This document shows, piece after piece, positions 26,685 to 35,534 of a DNA stretch of 64,000 nucleotides. The stretch covers positions 1 through 64,000 of the forward strand of contig CAYYXR010000008.1 in assembly GCA_964475755.1 (NCBI GenBank), in the 5' to 3' direction. Made by a program: the position numbers and the translations under genes. The notes under the pieces are model-generated. The model was not told the DNA's origin. It ran no database searches and saw nothing but the letters and a program-made list of their open reading frames with translations. How positions within the stretch are numbered: the stretch's first letter is position 1; each line of letters opens with the position of its first letter. This stretch comes from UBA11612 sp964475755. GTDB taxonomy: Bacteria; Pseudomonadota; Alphaproteobacteria; Rhodospirillales; Rhodospirillaceae.

Positions 26685-27314
26685 TTGTTCGACCCAATTT
26701 TTGTAAAGGCATTAAAACCAGGACTTGATAAAGCGGGATCCGCTTTAGCTGATCAGAATGTAACTGCAGATTCCATCACCTGGGGAGGATTTGCCGCCGG
26801 ATTACTTGGTGCGGCTGTAATTGCGTTCGGACTGTATGAACTTGGACTCGTATTTATCCTTATCAACCGGCTCGCAGACGGACTAGACGGCGCGGTGGCG
26901 CGCGCCACACGACAAACTGACTTTGGCGGTTACCTCGATATCGTCCTTGATTTTATTTTTTACACGGCCGTGGCTGGCGGGTTCGTTCTGGCCAATCCCG
27001 TGCACACCATTCCGGGCGTTTTTCTAATGATTTGCTTTATGGCGACAGCCGCATCATTTCTGGCCTTTGCGGTGAACGCGGCAAAGCACGGAATAAGCAC
27101 AGAGGCCCGTGGTCCCAAATCATTCTTTTATGTTGGTGGAATCACAGAGGGCAGCGAAACCATCGCTTACTTTGCCATTGTCTGCATCTGGACTGAACAT
27201 TACGTGATCGCGACATGGATATTCGCCGCGTTGTGCGCGGCAACGGCCGCCCAACGCATTTGGCAAGCTAACCATGCGTTTCGTGAGATCAAGGCCGACG
27301 CAAAAGAAGCTTAG
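26685..27314 (+). CDS. CDP-alcohol phosphatidyltransferase family protein
   Basis: This 209-residue membrane protein carries the family signature D-G-x2-A-R-x8-G-x3-D-x3-D: DGAVARATRQTDFGGYLDIVLD. These enzymes swap CMP of a CDP-lipid for an alcohol, making a phosphodiester head group. The substrates cannot be read from the sequence. The start is TTG at 26685, with AAGGA about ten bases upstream, and no in-frame ATG is near. It lies 9 kb from the Tam41-like gene, and an attractive but unproven idea is that it consumes the CDP-lipid that gene would make. Its stop overlaps that of ptsN by four bases. Confidence 0.8.
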   Translation: MFDPIFVKALKPGLDKAGSALADQNVTADSITWGGFAAGLLGAAVIAFGLYELGLVFILINRLADGLDGAVARATRQTDFGGYLDIVLDFIFYTAVAGGFVLANPVHTIPGVFLMICFMATAASFLAFAVNAAKHGISTEARGPKSFFYVGGITEGSETIAYFAIVCIWTEHYVIATWIFAALCAATAAQRIWQANHAFREIKADAKEA

Positions 27315-27772
27315 GCCGCTTGCGCCTCGGGCTGAGTCAATAGCAGGTAAAGTCCGTCCGATGAGTCTGCGCCGCGCAATTTCTTGCGCATACTCTCATC
27401 CCGCAACAGGCGGGAGATACGGGCCAGCGCTTTTAAGTGGTCAGCCCCGGCACCTTCAGGTGCGATCAGCAAAAATACCAAATCGACCGGATGCTCATCG
27501 ATCGCCGCAAAATCGACCGGCTTGTCGAGGCGTGCGAATACGGCGTGAAGGCGATCAATTTCCTTCAGCTTACCGTGCGGAATCGCAATTCCGTTTCCCA
27601 CGCCAGTTGTACCCAGGCGCTCCCTTTCCAAGAGCGTTTCAAATATTTTGCGCTCATCGATCTTGGTCAACTCCGACGCATGCCGCGCAAGTTCCTGCAG
27701 CATATGCTTCTTATTGCCCACTTTCAGTCCCGATAGCACTGCTTCGGGCTTAAGAATTTCATTTATTTCCAT
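27311..27772 (-). CDS. ptsN: PTS IIA-like nitrogen regulatory protein
   Basis: The 153-residue EIIA-Ntr protein has the phosphorylation site His66 in GIAIPHGKL and the segment LVFLLIAPEGAGADHLKAL. It receives phosphate from EI-Ntr and NPr and signals nitrogen and potassium status. The ATG at 27772 has GAAGG upstream; a longer reading to 27814 is unlikely. It lies downstream of rpoN, as in many proteobacteria, but the hibernation factor gene usually found between them is absent, replaced by a 340-base spacer. Confidence 0.9.
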   Translation of the reverse strand: MEINEILKPEAVLSGLKVGNKKHMLQELARHASELTKIDERKIFETLLERERLGTTGVGNGIAIPHGKLKEIDRLHAVFARLDKPVDFAAIDEHPVDLVFLLIAPEGAGADHLKALARISRLLRDESMRKKLRGADSSDGLYLLLTQPEAQAA

Positions 27773-28112
27773 ACGGTACCTTCTCGCCGCTGTCGCCGTA
27801 TCTATGGATGGCAATCTTTGAATTCAGATGCGTGAATGATTTCAGAGCTTGTGGTCTGTTTCCGCCTACCGCCGCCAACTGCTTCTCGCTGCAGCCATTT
27901 CGGCGCTGAACACTTTGCACAATCCCAAAACGCCGCTCTTTCCTATGGAAAGAGCCATCCTGGTTGTGCGGTCCGATTTCAGTTCCAGGCCCCCCGGGAC
28001 TTTTGGCTGAAGTCCACGTATTGCGTATTTGCCTGTCGAAAAAAGTTGCGGAACATATGCCCCGCATGCCGCCCAAGTCAAGAACTGTGGAATCCGCTAT
28101 TTTGCAGTGCAA
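27773..28112. other. rpoN-ptsN spacer without a convincing gene
   Basis: These 340 bases occupy the place where hpf/raiA often lies. The minus strand is open for about 117 codons but shows no ribosome-hibernation-factor features and no recognised motif. The only clear structure is the inverted repeat at 27935-27955. A promoter for ptsN may lie here. Confidence 0.5.
27935..27955 (-). terminator. Inverted repeat downstream of rpoN, possible terminator
   Basis: GCTCTTTCC (27935-27943) and GGAAAGAGC (27947-27955) form a perfect 9-bp stem with a three-base loop. On the minus strand it is followed by CGGCGTTTTGGG, only a short T run, so termination after rpoN would be weak. It could instead be a regulatory dyad for ptsN. 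Confidence 0.4.
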
Positions 28113-29609
28113 TCAATGGTCTAAGAACCCCGTCGCCTTTTGGCGGCGACGCTGGACCGAAGAGGGAATATTTAGAGAATCCCGGTACTTGGCCACCGTC
28201 CGGCGGGCCACTTCTATGCCGTTGGCACGTAACATCTCAACGATTTTGTCGTCGGAGAGAATTTCCGTCGCGCTTTCGCCGTCGATTAGAGATTTTATGC
28301 GGTATCTTACCGCCTCGGCAGAGTGCGCACCTTCCCCGCTTGCAGACGGAAGCGACTGCGTAAAGAAATATTTCAGTTCAAATATTCCGCGTGGGGTCGA
28401 AATGTATTTGTTCGTTGTTACACGGCTGACGGTGCTTTCATGCATTTCGATCGCATCCGCAACATTTCGCAATATGAGTGGCTTGAGGTGGGTAATGCCG
28501 TGGCGAAAAAACATGTCCTGCTGCTTCACGAGTTCAATGGCCACCTTCAGAATTGTCTCAGCGCGCTGATGCAAAGCCTTCACAAGCCAATTGGCCGACT
28601 GAAGGCGCTCGGACAGAAACGCTTTCTCTTCCTTTTTTGCGGCCGACCGCGTGATAGTTGCGACATAACTTTGATTTACGAGCACCCGCGGCAACGTCTC
28701 ATGATTGAGCTCCACGCGCCATGTCCCATCAGATCTGGCGGTCATGACAACATCCGGTAGAACCGCTTCATTGACGGACTTCTCAAATTGCAAAGCCGGT
28801 TTGGGATTGAGTGCGCGCACCTCGGAAATCATGTCGCGCAGATCGTCCATTGAGACGCCACATACCTCCCTTAATTTATTGAGATCTCGGTTTGCTAGAA
28901 GTTCGATATTGGCAATGAATGCAGCCATCGCCGGATCAAATCGATTTAAATCTTCCAACTGCAGTCTCAGGCATTCTTTTAGATCGCGCGCGAATATCCC
29001 CGAAGGATCAAATCCCTGTAAAACGCCTAATATACGCGCAACCTCCGCCGCCTCCGCGCCAAGTTGGGATGCGGCCTCCTCGACATCAATCGGCAGATAA
29101 CCGCTCTCGTCCAACTGGTCGATCAGCCAATTGCCGACAAACCTGTCAGCGGGGTCAAGCAGCGCTAAATTCAGCTGTTGAATCAGGTGGCTTCGAAGAT
29201 CGGGTGTGTCTGCAAGAGTTTGCTCCAGGCCAGGCAAATCATCGTCGTATCCTCCAGAACCCCAAAGATTCGTATCTGTTGTGCCGGCGTCCTGGTCAGC
29301 GCCCAGTGAGGTATCATCTTCAACAATACCCCTATCTATCTGCACCGGCGCTTCGTCTTGGCCGTCAACCGTATCGATAAGGGATGTTTCGCCATCGCTT
29401 CGCTCGTCAGCATTGCCGGCGCTTTCCGTCAATGCACTACCGTCTCCGCTTTCATCTACCTCGAGCAACGGATTTGACTGTAATTCCTGCTCAACATAGG
29501 CCGTAAGTTCGACAGATGAGAGCTGAAGGAGCTTAATCGCCTGCTGAAGTTGCGGCGTTATGACGAGACTTTGAGATTGCCTTAGATCGAGCCGGGGTGA
29601 GAGCGCCAT
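28113..29609 (-). CDS. rpoN: RNA polymerase sigma-54 factor
   Basis: The 498-residue protein has the Gln/Leu-rich region I (LRQSQSLVITPQLQQAIKLLQLS), an acidic variable region II near residues 50-110, the core-binding domain, and the DNA-binding region with the RpoN box (ARRTVAKYRD) near the C-terminus. It directs transcription from -24/-12 promoters with enhancer-binding proteins. It lies 21 bases downstream of lptB in the order kdsD-lptC-lptA-lptB-rpoN-ptsN, common in proteobacteria. Confidence 0.96.
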   Translation of the reverse strand: MALSPRLDLRQSQSLVITPQLQQAIKLLQLSSVELTAYVEQELQSNPLLEVDESGDGSALTESAGNADERSDGETSLIDTVDGQDEAPVQIDRGIVEDDTSLGADQDAGTTDTNLWGSGGYDDDLPGLEQTLADTPDLRSHLIQQLNLALLDPADRFVGNWLIDQLDESGYLPIDVEEAASQLGAEAAEVARILGVLQGFDPSGIFARDLKECLRLQLEDLNRFDPAMAAFIANIELLANRDLNKLREVCGVSMDDLRDMISEVRALNPKPALQFEKSVNEAVLPDVVMTARSDGTWRVELNHETLPRVLVNQSYVATITRSAAKKEEKAFLSERLQSANWLVKALHQRAETILKVAIELVKQQDMFFRHGITHLKPLILRNVADAIEMHESTVSRVTTNKYISTPRGIFELKYFFTQSLPSASGEGAHSAEAVRYRIKSLIDGESATEILSDDKIVEMLRANGIEVARRTVAKYRDSLNIPSSVQRRRQKATGFLDH

Positions 29610-29630
29610 GGTCAGTCCTTCACCATGCCA

Positions 29631-30419
29631 CTACAGACTAAAGCGTTCCCCCAAGTATACGCGGCGCACGCCCTCGTGCGCGACGATCTCGGAGGGACGG
29701 CCTTCCATGAGTACGGTGCCCTCGTGCAATATGTATGCGCGGTCAATGATGTCCAACGTTTCTCTTACGTTGTGATCGGTGATGAGCACGCCAAGGCCAC
29801 GGTCTTTGAGGTGAGAGACCATTTCCCGGATTTCCCCGACGGCGATCGGGTCGATGCCGGCGAGCGGTTCATCCAACAATATAAAACTCGGCCGCGATGC
29901 CAGGGCGCGCGCGATTTCGCAGCGTCTGCGCTCGCCGCCTGAAAGCGCCAGCGCCGGGGACTTGCGCAAATGATCTATGGAGAACTCGTGCAGCAAGGCG
30001 TCGACCAGCTCGTCTTGTGCTGCTTTTTCTGTCTCTACAATCTCCGCAACGGCGCGGATATTTCCTTCGACGCTCATACCTCTGAAAATCGATGCTTCCT
30101 GCGGAAGGTACCCGATGCCTAAGCGGGCGCGCCGGTACATCGGCAACGCCGTGATGTCCTCGCCGTCCAGATAGATACGTCCGCGGTCGGGGCTAATAAG
30201 GCCGGTCACACAATAAAAAGAGGTAGTTTTGCCCGCACCGTTTGGACCAAGGAGCCCAACAGCTTCTCCACGTTGAACGGACAGATTAACATCACGCAGA
30301 ACGGGCCGGCCTTTGAAAGTCTTTTCCAATCCGCGCACGACGAGACCCTTTGACGGCACCTGCGCGCCAGCGGAACCATTGCTTGAACCTTGAAGCTTGT
30401 CGATCGTATCAGACGCCAT
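29631..30419 (-). CDS. lptB: LPS export ABC transporter ATPase
   Basis: The 262-residue ATPase has Walker A GPNGAGKTT (58-66), signature LSGGERRR, Walker B FILLDEPLAGIDP and the switch histidine in ITDHNVRET, all as in LptB. It would drive LptF/LptG to extract lipopolysaccharide. It carries an extra N-terminal 25 residues compared with E. coli. The gene lies between lptA and rpoN. If the LptFG-like pair at 12.8-15.2 kb is a dedicated sphingolipid exporter, this may be its ATPase, because no separate ATPase gene accompanies that pair. Confidence 0.95.
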   Translation of the reverse strand: MASDTIDKLQGSSNGSAGAQVPSKGLVVRGLEKTFKGRPVLRDVNLSVQRGEAVGLLGPNGAGKTTSFYCVTGLISPDRGRIYLDGEDITALPMYRRARLGIGYLPQEASIFRGMSVEGNIRAVAEIVETEKAAQDELVDALLHEFSIDHLRKSPALALSGGERRRCEIARALASRPSFILLDEPLAGIDPIAVGEIREMVSHLKDRGLGVLITDHNVRETLDIIDRAYILHEGTVLMEGRPSEIVAHEGVRRVYLGERFSL

Positions 30420-30440
30420 TCCCGCGATTTCTCCAGATAC

Positions 30441-31376
30441 TTAGTCTTGAGCCGCTGGTGCTGCCCCGGCATCCGGTTCAACAGCAATTCCAGCCGCAGG
30501 TTCGGTGTTCGGCGCAATCAACGCTCTCACGCGCGCGTCTTCCCGGGGGGCTTGCATTCTAGCCTCGGCGGCACTGCCAAAAAGACGGCTGGTGCCGCCT
30601 TTGACATTCACAACGGCAAATCCGCCGCCGGCCTGATTATTGTTCTGTGTGATTTTAACCGATCCATCCAATGTGGCGATACCGCTTTCTATATTGTAGC
30701 TGCCCCGGCTGCCCTGCACAGTTTCCTTTTCTGTTTCCATGCGGACATTTCCGAATGCTTGCAGGAACACGATATCTGCCTTGCTTCGTCCCGCACTTTG
30801 TACATTTGCACCGCCCTCGGATTGACGGAAAAAAGCAATCAACTTATCGCCCGACAACCTTCTCTGTTCGGCATCCTCTGCAACGGCTGAGCCTTCTGCG
30901 ACCGCCACCTTTTCGTTGGACCAGTATTGGAGCGCGCGCTTCGCGGCAACGGAGCCATCCTCCGTCGTCAATTTGACCGCGCTGCCTTCCAGGACAAGCA
31001 CAGCGTTGTCGAAATCGTAGACGGCGGCATCGCCGGTGGCGGTTTCCGTATCCGACTTCATCGTCACGTTTCCGCTGGCATAAACGCGGTAGAGTTCATT
31101 GCTTCCGTCTGAAAGCGTACGATAGTCGGCGGTAAGTTCGTCACCCGCGACACTGACTTCGCCCTGAACGGCGACCGCATTCCCTCGCGCAATAAACCGC
31201 CTATTCTCCTGCTGCCACTCAATTCCGCCTTGTGCATTTACCTGGATCGGGTCCTCGGAGTTCTTTGCATCAAACACCAAGGACTGCGCATGTGCAGCAC
31301 CGCTGAGCACAATTGTCCAGACAACAGCCCAAGCGGCTCCACGCGCCAAAGATGATAAAGCGCTCAATGGCCTCAT
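30441..31376 (-). CDS. lptA: Periplasmic LPS bridge protein LptA
   Basis: The 311-residue protein has a signal peptide ending in GAAHA and an OstA-like jellyroll (INVNAQGGIEWQQENRRFIARGNAVAVQGEV-type repeats in residues 45-160). A second OstA-like stretch near residue 190 is followed by a low-complexity Ala/Pro-rich tail. It is longer than E. coli LptA (185 residues), as is usual in alphaproteobacteria. It forms the periplasmic bridge that carries lipopolysaccharide to LptD. Its start overlaps the stop of lptC by four bases. Confidence 0.9.
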   Translation of the reverse strand: MRPLSALSSLARGAAWAVVWTIVLSGAAHAQSLVFDAKNSEDPIQVNAQGGIEWQQENRRFIARGNAVAVQGEVSVAGDELTADYRTLSDGSNELYRVYASGNVTMKSDTETATGDAAVYDFDNAVLVLEGSAVKLTTEDGSVAAKRALQYWSNEKVAVAEGSAVAEDAEQRRLSGDKLIAFFRQSEGGANVQSAGRSKADIVFLQAFGNVRMETEKETVQGSRGSYNIESGIATLDGSVKITQNNNQAGGGFAVVNVKGGTSRLFGSAAEARMQAPREDARVRALIAPNTEPAAGIAVEPDAGAAPAAQD

Positions 31377-32137
31377 TCCGCGTCTCCTGACCGCACACCT
31401 GATGCGCCGTTTACATCCGCGCTCGACCCATCTGCTGTTTGACCTGAATTGAGGATAAGTTCCGCCGGACCTTTGAACGTCACGATTTTACCCTTTTCCG
31501 ACATCGAGAACCCGCTGGCCTGCATCGTTCCAAACGGGCCCTGGCTGGAAACCGGTTCATCGCCGGACGCTTCACCTTTTTCAAGGTCTATATGCGCTGA
31601 AAGGGTGTGGAACTCGTTTCCTTGATCCTGATACAGGGAAACGTTCCCGCTAAGGTCAAGAAGTTGCTCATCTCGATTGTAGATGCCCTGACTGGCCGAG
31701 ATCGAAAGCCACGTCCCATCGGTCAGGCTGATATCCGCCTGCGGGCCAACAAGATCAACCGATGGATCATCGTTGGGACGTTCACGCACATTCGAGGCTG
31801 TCACTGAAAACGGCTGACCTTTATCGTCGGTGCCGTAATATCTGGCGTTTGTCATATTCAGTGTGTCAGCCGTGGTCTCCTCCAGAAGATTAATGCCGAT
31901 ACGAAAACGGTCGTCTTGTCCGCGAAACATCGGCAGGACCACGATTAAGAAAAGCAAAAAGCCGGCGGCAGACGGCAGCAGAATTTTCATCCAGCCGACA
32001 AATCGGCTGTATTGCGCAACCGAATGCGCGACGGATGTTGAGCGCGGTTGCCAAAGTGCGGAGCGCTTCCCATCCACGGCCAGTGCGTGTTGAGAGGCCT
32101 GCGAGGCAAGCGCTGAGTCCGAGCCGGGCGCATTCAT
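31373..32137 (-). CDS. lptC: LPS export protein LptC
   Basis: The 254-residue protein has a cytoplasmic N-terminal segment of about 50 residues, one transmembrane helix (ILLPSAAGFLLFLIVVLPMF) and a periplasmic LptC beta domain (NARYYGTDDKGQPFSVTAS ... GNVSLYQDQG). It anchors the Lpt bridge at the inner membrane and passes lipid to LptA. It starts two bases after kdsD and overlaps lptA, so the operon is tightly coupled. Confidence 0.9.
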   Translation of the reverse strand: MNAPGSDSALASQASQHALAVDGKRSALWQPRSTSVAHSVAQYSRFVGWMKILLPSAAGFLLFLIVVLPMFRGQDDRFRIGINLLEETTADTLNMTNARYYGTDDKGQPFSVTASNVRERPNDDPSVDLVGPQADISLTDGTWLSISASQGIYNRDEQLLDLSGNVSLYQDQGNEFHTLSAHIDLEKGEASGDEPVSSQGPFGTMQASGFSMSEKGKIVTFKGPAELILNSGQTADGSSADVNGASGVRSGDAE

Positions 32138-32139
32138 GA

Positions 32140-33144
32140 TTAAACCGCTCCGGCCCGCAACACGTCATGCATCCTCAAGATGCCGACAGGTTTATCGTTA
32201 TCGACGACAAACACACTGGTCACCTTCCACTCGTTCATGCGCCGTAATGCTTCAGCTGCAAGGATGTTGCCGCTGGTGGTTTTCGGCCCCTTTGTCATGA
32301 CATCTGAGGCGACCTTTTCGAACAGGCCGTCGGCCATATGCCGGCGTAAATCGCCATCTGTCACGATACCCACCAAAGTGCCGTCTTCGCCCACAACGCC
32401 GGCAACGCCAAATGTCTTATTGGTCATGGTGAGCACAACGTCGGTCATGGGCACGCCGGGCTGCACAAGTGGCAGTTCATCACCGACGTGCATAAGGTCT
32501 TCAACTTTGTAGAGTTTTCTACCGAGCTGTCCGCCCGGATGGAACACTTTGAAGTCTTCAGCAGTAAATCCCCGTTTTTCGAGAAGCGCGACCGCAACGG
32601 CATCGCCCAGCGCCATCATCAATGTGGTGGAGGTTGTCGGCGCCAATCCAAGTGGACACGCTTCGCCGACTTCAGGAAGCAGCAAAACGGTATCTGCGGC
32701 ATTCGCAAGGCTTGAGTTTTCCCGGCTGGTAATGGCAACCAGCGGAATGCCATATCTGCGGGTATAAGAAATGAGATCGGCGAGCTCGGGTGTTTCTCCC
32801 GAATTAGATATCGCCAACACCGCGTCACTGGGTGCGATCATGCCGAGATCGCCATGACTGGCTTCCGCGGCGTGCACAAAAAATGAGGGCGTCCCGGTTG
32901 AGGCTAATGTTGCCGCAATTTTGCGGCCAACGTGGCCGCTCTTTCCCATACCGGATACGATAACGCGCCCCTCAACGGCGGCGAGCACACCGAGGCTTTT
33001 CTCAAACTGTTCCCCTAAGGACGACAAGAGAGCATCCAGCCCGGATTGCGCATGCTCAAGAACGCGGCGCGCGGAGGCAAGATCGGCCGAGGACGGAGTA
33101 CCCGTACTAGGAGGTCTTTCAGGGGCTGATTTCAAACTGGTCAT
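32140..33144 (-). CDS. kdsD: Arabinose-5-phosphate isomerase (KpsF/GutQ family)
   Basis: The 334-residue protein has an N-terminal SIS sugar-isomerase domain (VIVSGMGKSGHVGRKIAATLASTG, SNSGETPELADLI) and two C-terminal CBS domains (from about residue 205). It converts ribulose-5-phosphate to arabinose-5-phosphate, the first step toward Kdo for lipopolysaccharide. ATG at 33144 is chosen over the TTG one codon earlier. It heads the kdsD-lptC-lptA-lptB-rpoN series. The 287 bases upstream hold no gene and probably contain the operon promoter. Confidence 0.93.
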   Translation of the reverse strand: MTSLKSAPERPPSTGTPSSADLASARRVLEHAQSGLDALLSSLGEQFEKSLGVLAAVEGRVIVSGMGKSGHVGRKIAATLASTGTPSFFVHAAEASHGDLGMIAPSDAVLAISNSGETPELADLISYTRRYGIPLVAITSRENSSLANAADTVLLLPEVGEACPLGLAPTTSTTLMMALGDAVAVALLEKRGFTAEDFKVFHPGGQLGRKLYKVEDLMHVGDELPLVQPGVPMTDVVLTMTNKTFGVAGVVGEDGTLVGIVTDGDLRRHMADGLFEKVASDVMTKGPKTTSGNILAAEALRRMNEWKVTSVFVVDNDKPVGILRMHDVLRAGAV

Positions 33145-33431
33145 CAATCACGCACTGCCTGCAGTCGAATTCGACCCGGCACCGTGCCGCGTCTAGTCGT
33201 ATTACCGTTCATGTGGGCTACAACAGCGCCGCTGTCAAAGGCGGCGTGTGCTCTCACCCAAGGCATGACCGGGTCTAGTGAATACCGATGGCCACCCAAA
33301 GGTGTTGCACAACACCCGTAAAGTATTGCCGGAGGTCCAAGCCGGGTCAACACGCTCCACCCTGTTACGGTCCGAGTATCCGGCTAAATTCTTTATAAAT
33401 CGCAAATGGTTAGTGTTGCTGCGGCGGCGCG

Positions 33432-34040
33432 TCAGTGCGCAAAAATGTCCTCGTCCGCCCATCCGGCGACGTCGAGCGCGGCCCGGTCCGGGAGAAACCC
33501 CAGGCACGCCTCGAGCAGGTCCTTACGGCCTTCCCGCTCCACCAGAGTGTTCATGATATCTCTGAGCTTATGCAAATACAGCACGTCGGCGGCCGCATAC
33601 TCCATTTGCTCTTTGGTGAGTCCTTCGGCCCCCCAGTCGGAAGTCTGCTGCTGCTTGGAAATCTCAACGCCGAGCAAGTCGCGGCACAGGTCTTTCAACC
33701 CATGTTTATCTGTATTGGTTCGCACAAGACGCGAAGCGGTTCGCGTGCAATAGACTGGCGCACACCGCACACCGAGATGGCGCTGTATCATCGCCAAATC
33801 AAAACGCGCGAAGTGAAAAATCTTTTCAATCTTTTGATCGGCCAGAATCTCCGCGAGATTAGATGCAGGCACGCCGGAAATAATCTGAACCAAATGCGCA
33901 TCACCGTCACCGGCGGACAACTGCACCACACACAATCGGTCGCGATGCAGACGCAGACCCGTCGTTTCGGTATCGACAGCAATGCTGTCTTTGAATTTTA
34001 TGCCGGCGGGCAAATCGCCTTTGTGTAAATGATTGGTCAA
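33432..34040 (-). CDS. rnd: Ribonuclease D-type 3'-5' exonuclease
   Basis: The 202-residue protein consists of the DEDDy exonuclease domain alone. AVDTETTGLRLHRDRLCVVQL carries the first D and E, FHFARFDLAMIQ the next D, and YAAADVLYLHKL the final Y-x3-D. The HRDC domains of E. coli RNase D are absent, as in the short alphaproteobacterial form. It trims 3' ends of structured RNAs such as tRNA precursors. A tRNA-Leu gene lies just upstream on the same strand. Confidence 0.88.
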   Translation of the reverse strand: MTNHLHKGDLPAGIKFKDSIAVDTETTGLRLHRDRLCVVQLSAGDGDAHLVQIISGVPASNLAEILADQKIEKIFHFARFDLAMIQRHLGVRCAPVYCTRTASRLVRTNTDKHGLKDLCRDLLGVEISKQQQTSDWGAEGLTKEQMEYAAADVLYLHKLRDIMNTLVEREGRKDLLEACLGFLPDRAALDVAGWADEDIFAH

Positions 34041-34107
34041 CTCAAATTCCCAATTATCTCAACCACGAACTTTGAATCCCGTTGATCCGGGCCGTGGTTC
34101 AACAAAG

Positions 34108-34194
<87 letters not shown>

Positions 34195-34306
34195 GTCTAT
34201 CTCGAGTGACTCTGCGTGCACCGATGGAGCACTTCAGCACCCGAGAGCACCAATCTTTGTCGGGGCCCCGCAGAAAATCAAGGCGGGGTCCATGAACAGG
34301 GCGAGA

Positions 34307-34335
34307 CGGATACAGCGCTCATTGGGGGTTGTCAA
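34307..34335 (-). promoter_or_regulatory. Candidate sigma-70 promoter for tRNA-Leu
   Basis: On the minus strand a perfect -35 box TTGACA (34335-34330) is followed 17 bases later by TATCCG (34312-34307), a weak -10. Transcription would start about 100 bases before the tRNA, leaving a 5' leader. No gene lies between 34194 and 34481. Confidence 0.45.
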
Positions 34336-34480
34336 TGCAAGGCGATACAAGGGTTTCATGCTATTGGACCACTCTGCTTGAACATGCGCTCAAGCCGGCA
34401 CAAATTGCTGATATATTGTCAGGCTCACTGTTCTATGCCACTGAAAGGCCGAGAATCACGCCATCCATCGGATAAGGCTC

Positions 34481-35515
34481 ATGGATCAAAAACGGGAAAA
34501 ACTGGTTACAATTTTCGGCGGCTCCGGATTTATCGGACGGCATCTTGTGCGCCACTTGGCAGCCCAAGGATACCGCGTCAGGGTGGCGGTACGGGACACC
34601 GGAAAAGCGGCGTTCCTGAAGGTTGCTGGCCGGGTTGGCCAGATATCGTTTGTTCCAGCGTCGGTTACGAACGAAGCCAGCGTAAAGGCGGCTGTCGAGG
34701 GCGCGGATGCCGTGGTGAACCTCGTAGGCATTCTCTTCGAACGCAGAAAACGTACCTTTAGGGCCATTCATGAGGACGGCGCGGCGAACGTCGCCAAAGC
34801 CGCCAAGGCCGCAGGCGCAAAACATCTGGTGCAATTGTCCGCTCTTGGCGCCGGCGACGGATCGCCGTCCAGTTACGCGCGGAGCAAGGCTGCGGGCGAA
34901 AAAGCCGTCAAAGAGGCGTTCCCTGGCGCGACCATTCTCAGGCCAAGCGTGGTGTTTGGTCCCGAAGACGGCTTCTTCAACCTCTTCGGGCGTCTGGCCC
35001 AACTTCTGCCGGCGGTGCCCTATTTCACCGATGTAAATCCTCAGGACGAAGGCGGCGGCGGGCCCTGCTTTCAACCGGTTTATGTGGGTGACGTGGTTGA
35101 GGCAATTGCAGCAGCCCTTGCCGGTGAAAAGTACTCCGGCCATGCGTACGAACTGGTCGGGCCGCGCGTTTACGACATGCGGGAGATCGTGCAGATCGCG
35201 AGCAAAGAATCCGGGCGAAACCGCCACGTAATTGGCGTGCCCTTTGTGCTCGTTAACATTGGTGCACATCTATCACACGCGCTGCATAAATTCCGCGACA
35301 CCGTTCTGCCGTTTATTCCCTTTTGGGCGCCATTCATCACACCGGACCAGGTTATTCAGCTCAAGCAGGGCAATGTCGGCGCCGGTGCGCCCGGCCTCGA
35401 GGTATTTGGCATAGTACCGACTGCGGTTGAGGCCATAGTCCCCACGTATTTGCGCAGATATGGATCGCTGCAGCAGACCAAACGCCTGCGCCTCAAACCG
35501 CGGGGCGGTGACTAG
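34481..35515 (+). CDS. Complex I NDUFA9-like NAD(P)-binding protein
   Basis: This 344-residue atypical short-chain dehydrogenase has the nucleotide loop FGGSGFIGRHLVRHL (residues 12-26), VVNLVGILFERRKRTF and YARSK. It closely follows the pattern of the NDUFA9 subunit associated with respiratory complex I in alphaproteobacteria and mitochondria. In bacteria it is thought to act in complex I assembly or stability or in quinone metabolism. It is not linked here to nuo genes. It is convergent with the UppP-like gene. Confidence 0.85.
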   Translation: MDQKREKLVTIFGGSGFIGRHLVRHLAAQGYRVRVAVRDTGKAAFLKVAGRVGQISFVPASVTNEASVKAAVEGADAVVNLVGILFERRKRTFRAIHEDGAANVAKAAKAAGAKHLVQLSALGAGDGSPSSYARSKAAGEKAVKEAFPGATILRPSVVFGPEDGFFNLFGRLAQLLPAVPYFTDVNPQDEGGGGPCFQPVYVGDVVEAIAAALAGEKYSGHAYELVGPRVYDMREIVQIASKESGRNRHVIGVPFVLVNIGAHLSHALHKFRDTVLPFIPFWAPFITPDQVIQLKQGNVGAGAPGLEVFGIVPTAVEAIVPTYLRRYGSLQQTKRLRLKPRGGD

Positions 35516-35534
35516 AGATCCAGCCGAGGTCGCG

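Noticed and set aside
34433..35269. 278-codon minus-strand frame opposite the NDUFA9-like gene
   Set aside because: The plus strand encodes an intact dehydrogenase fold. The antisense product shows no motif and extends from its complement.
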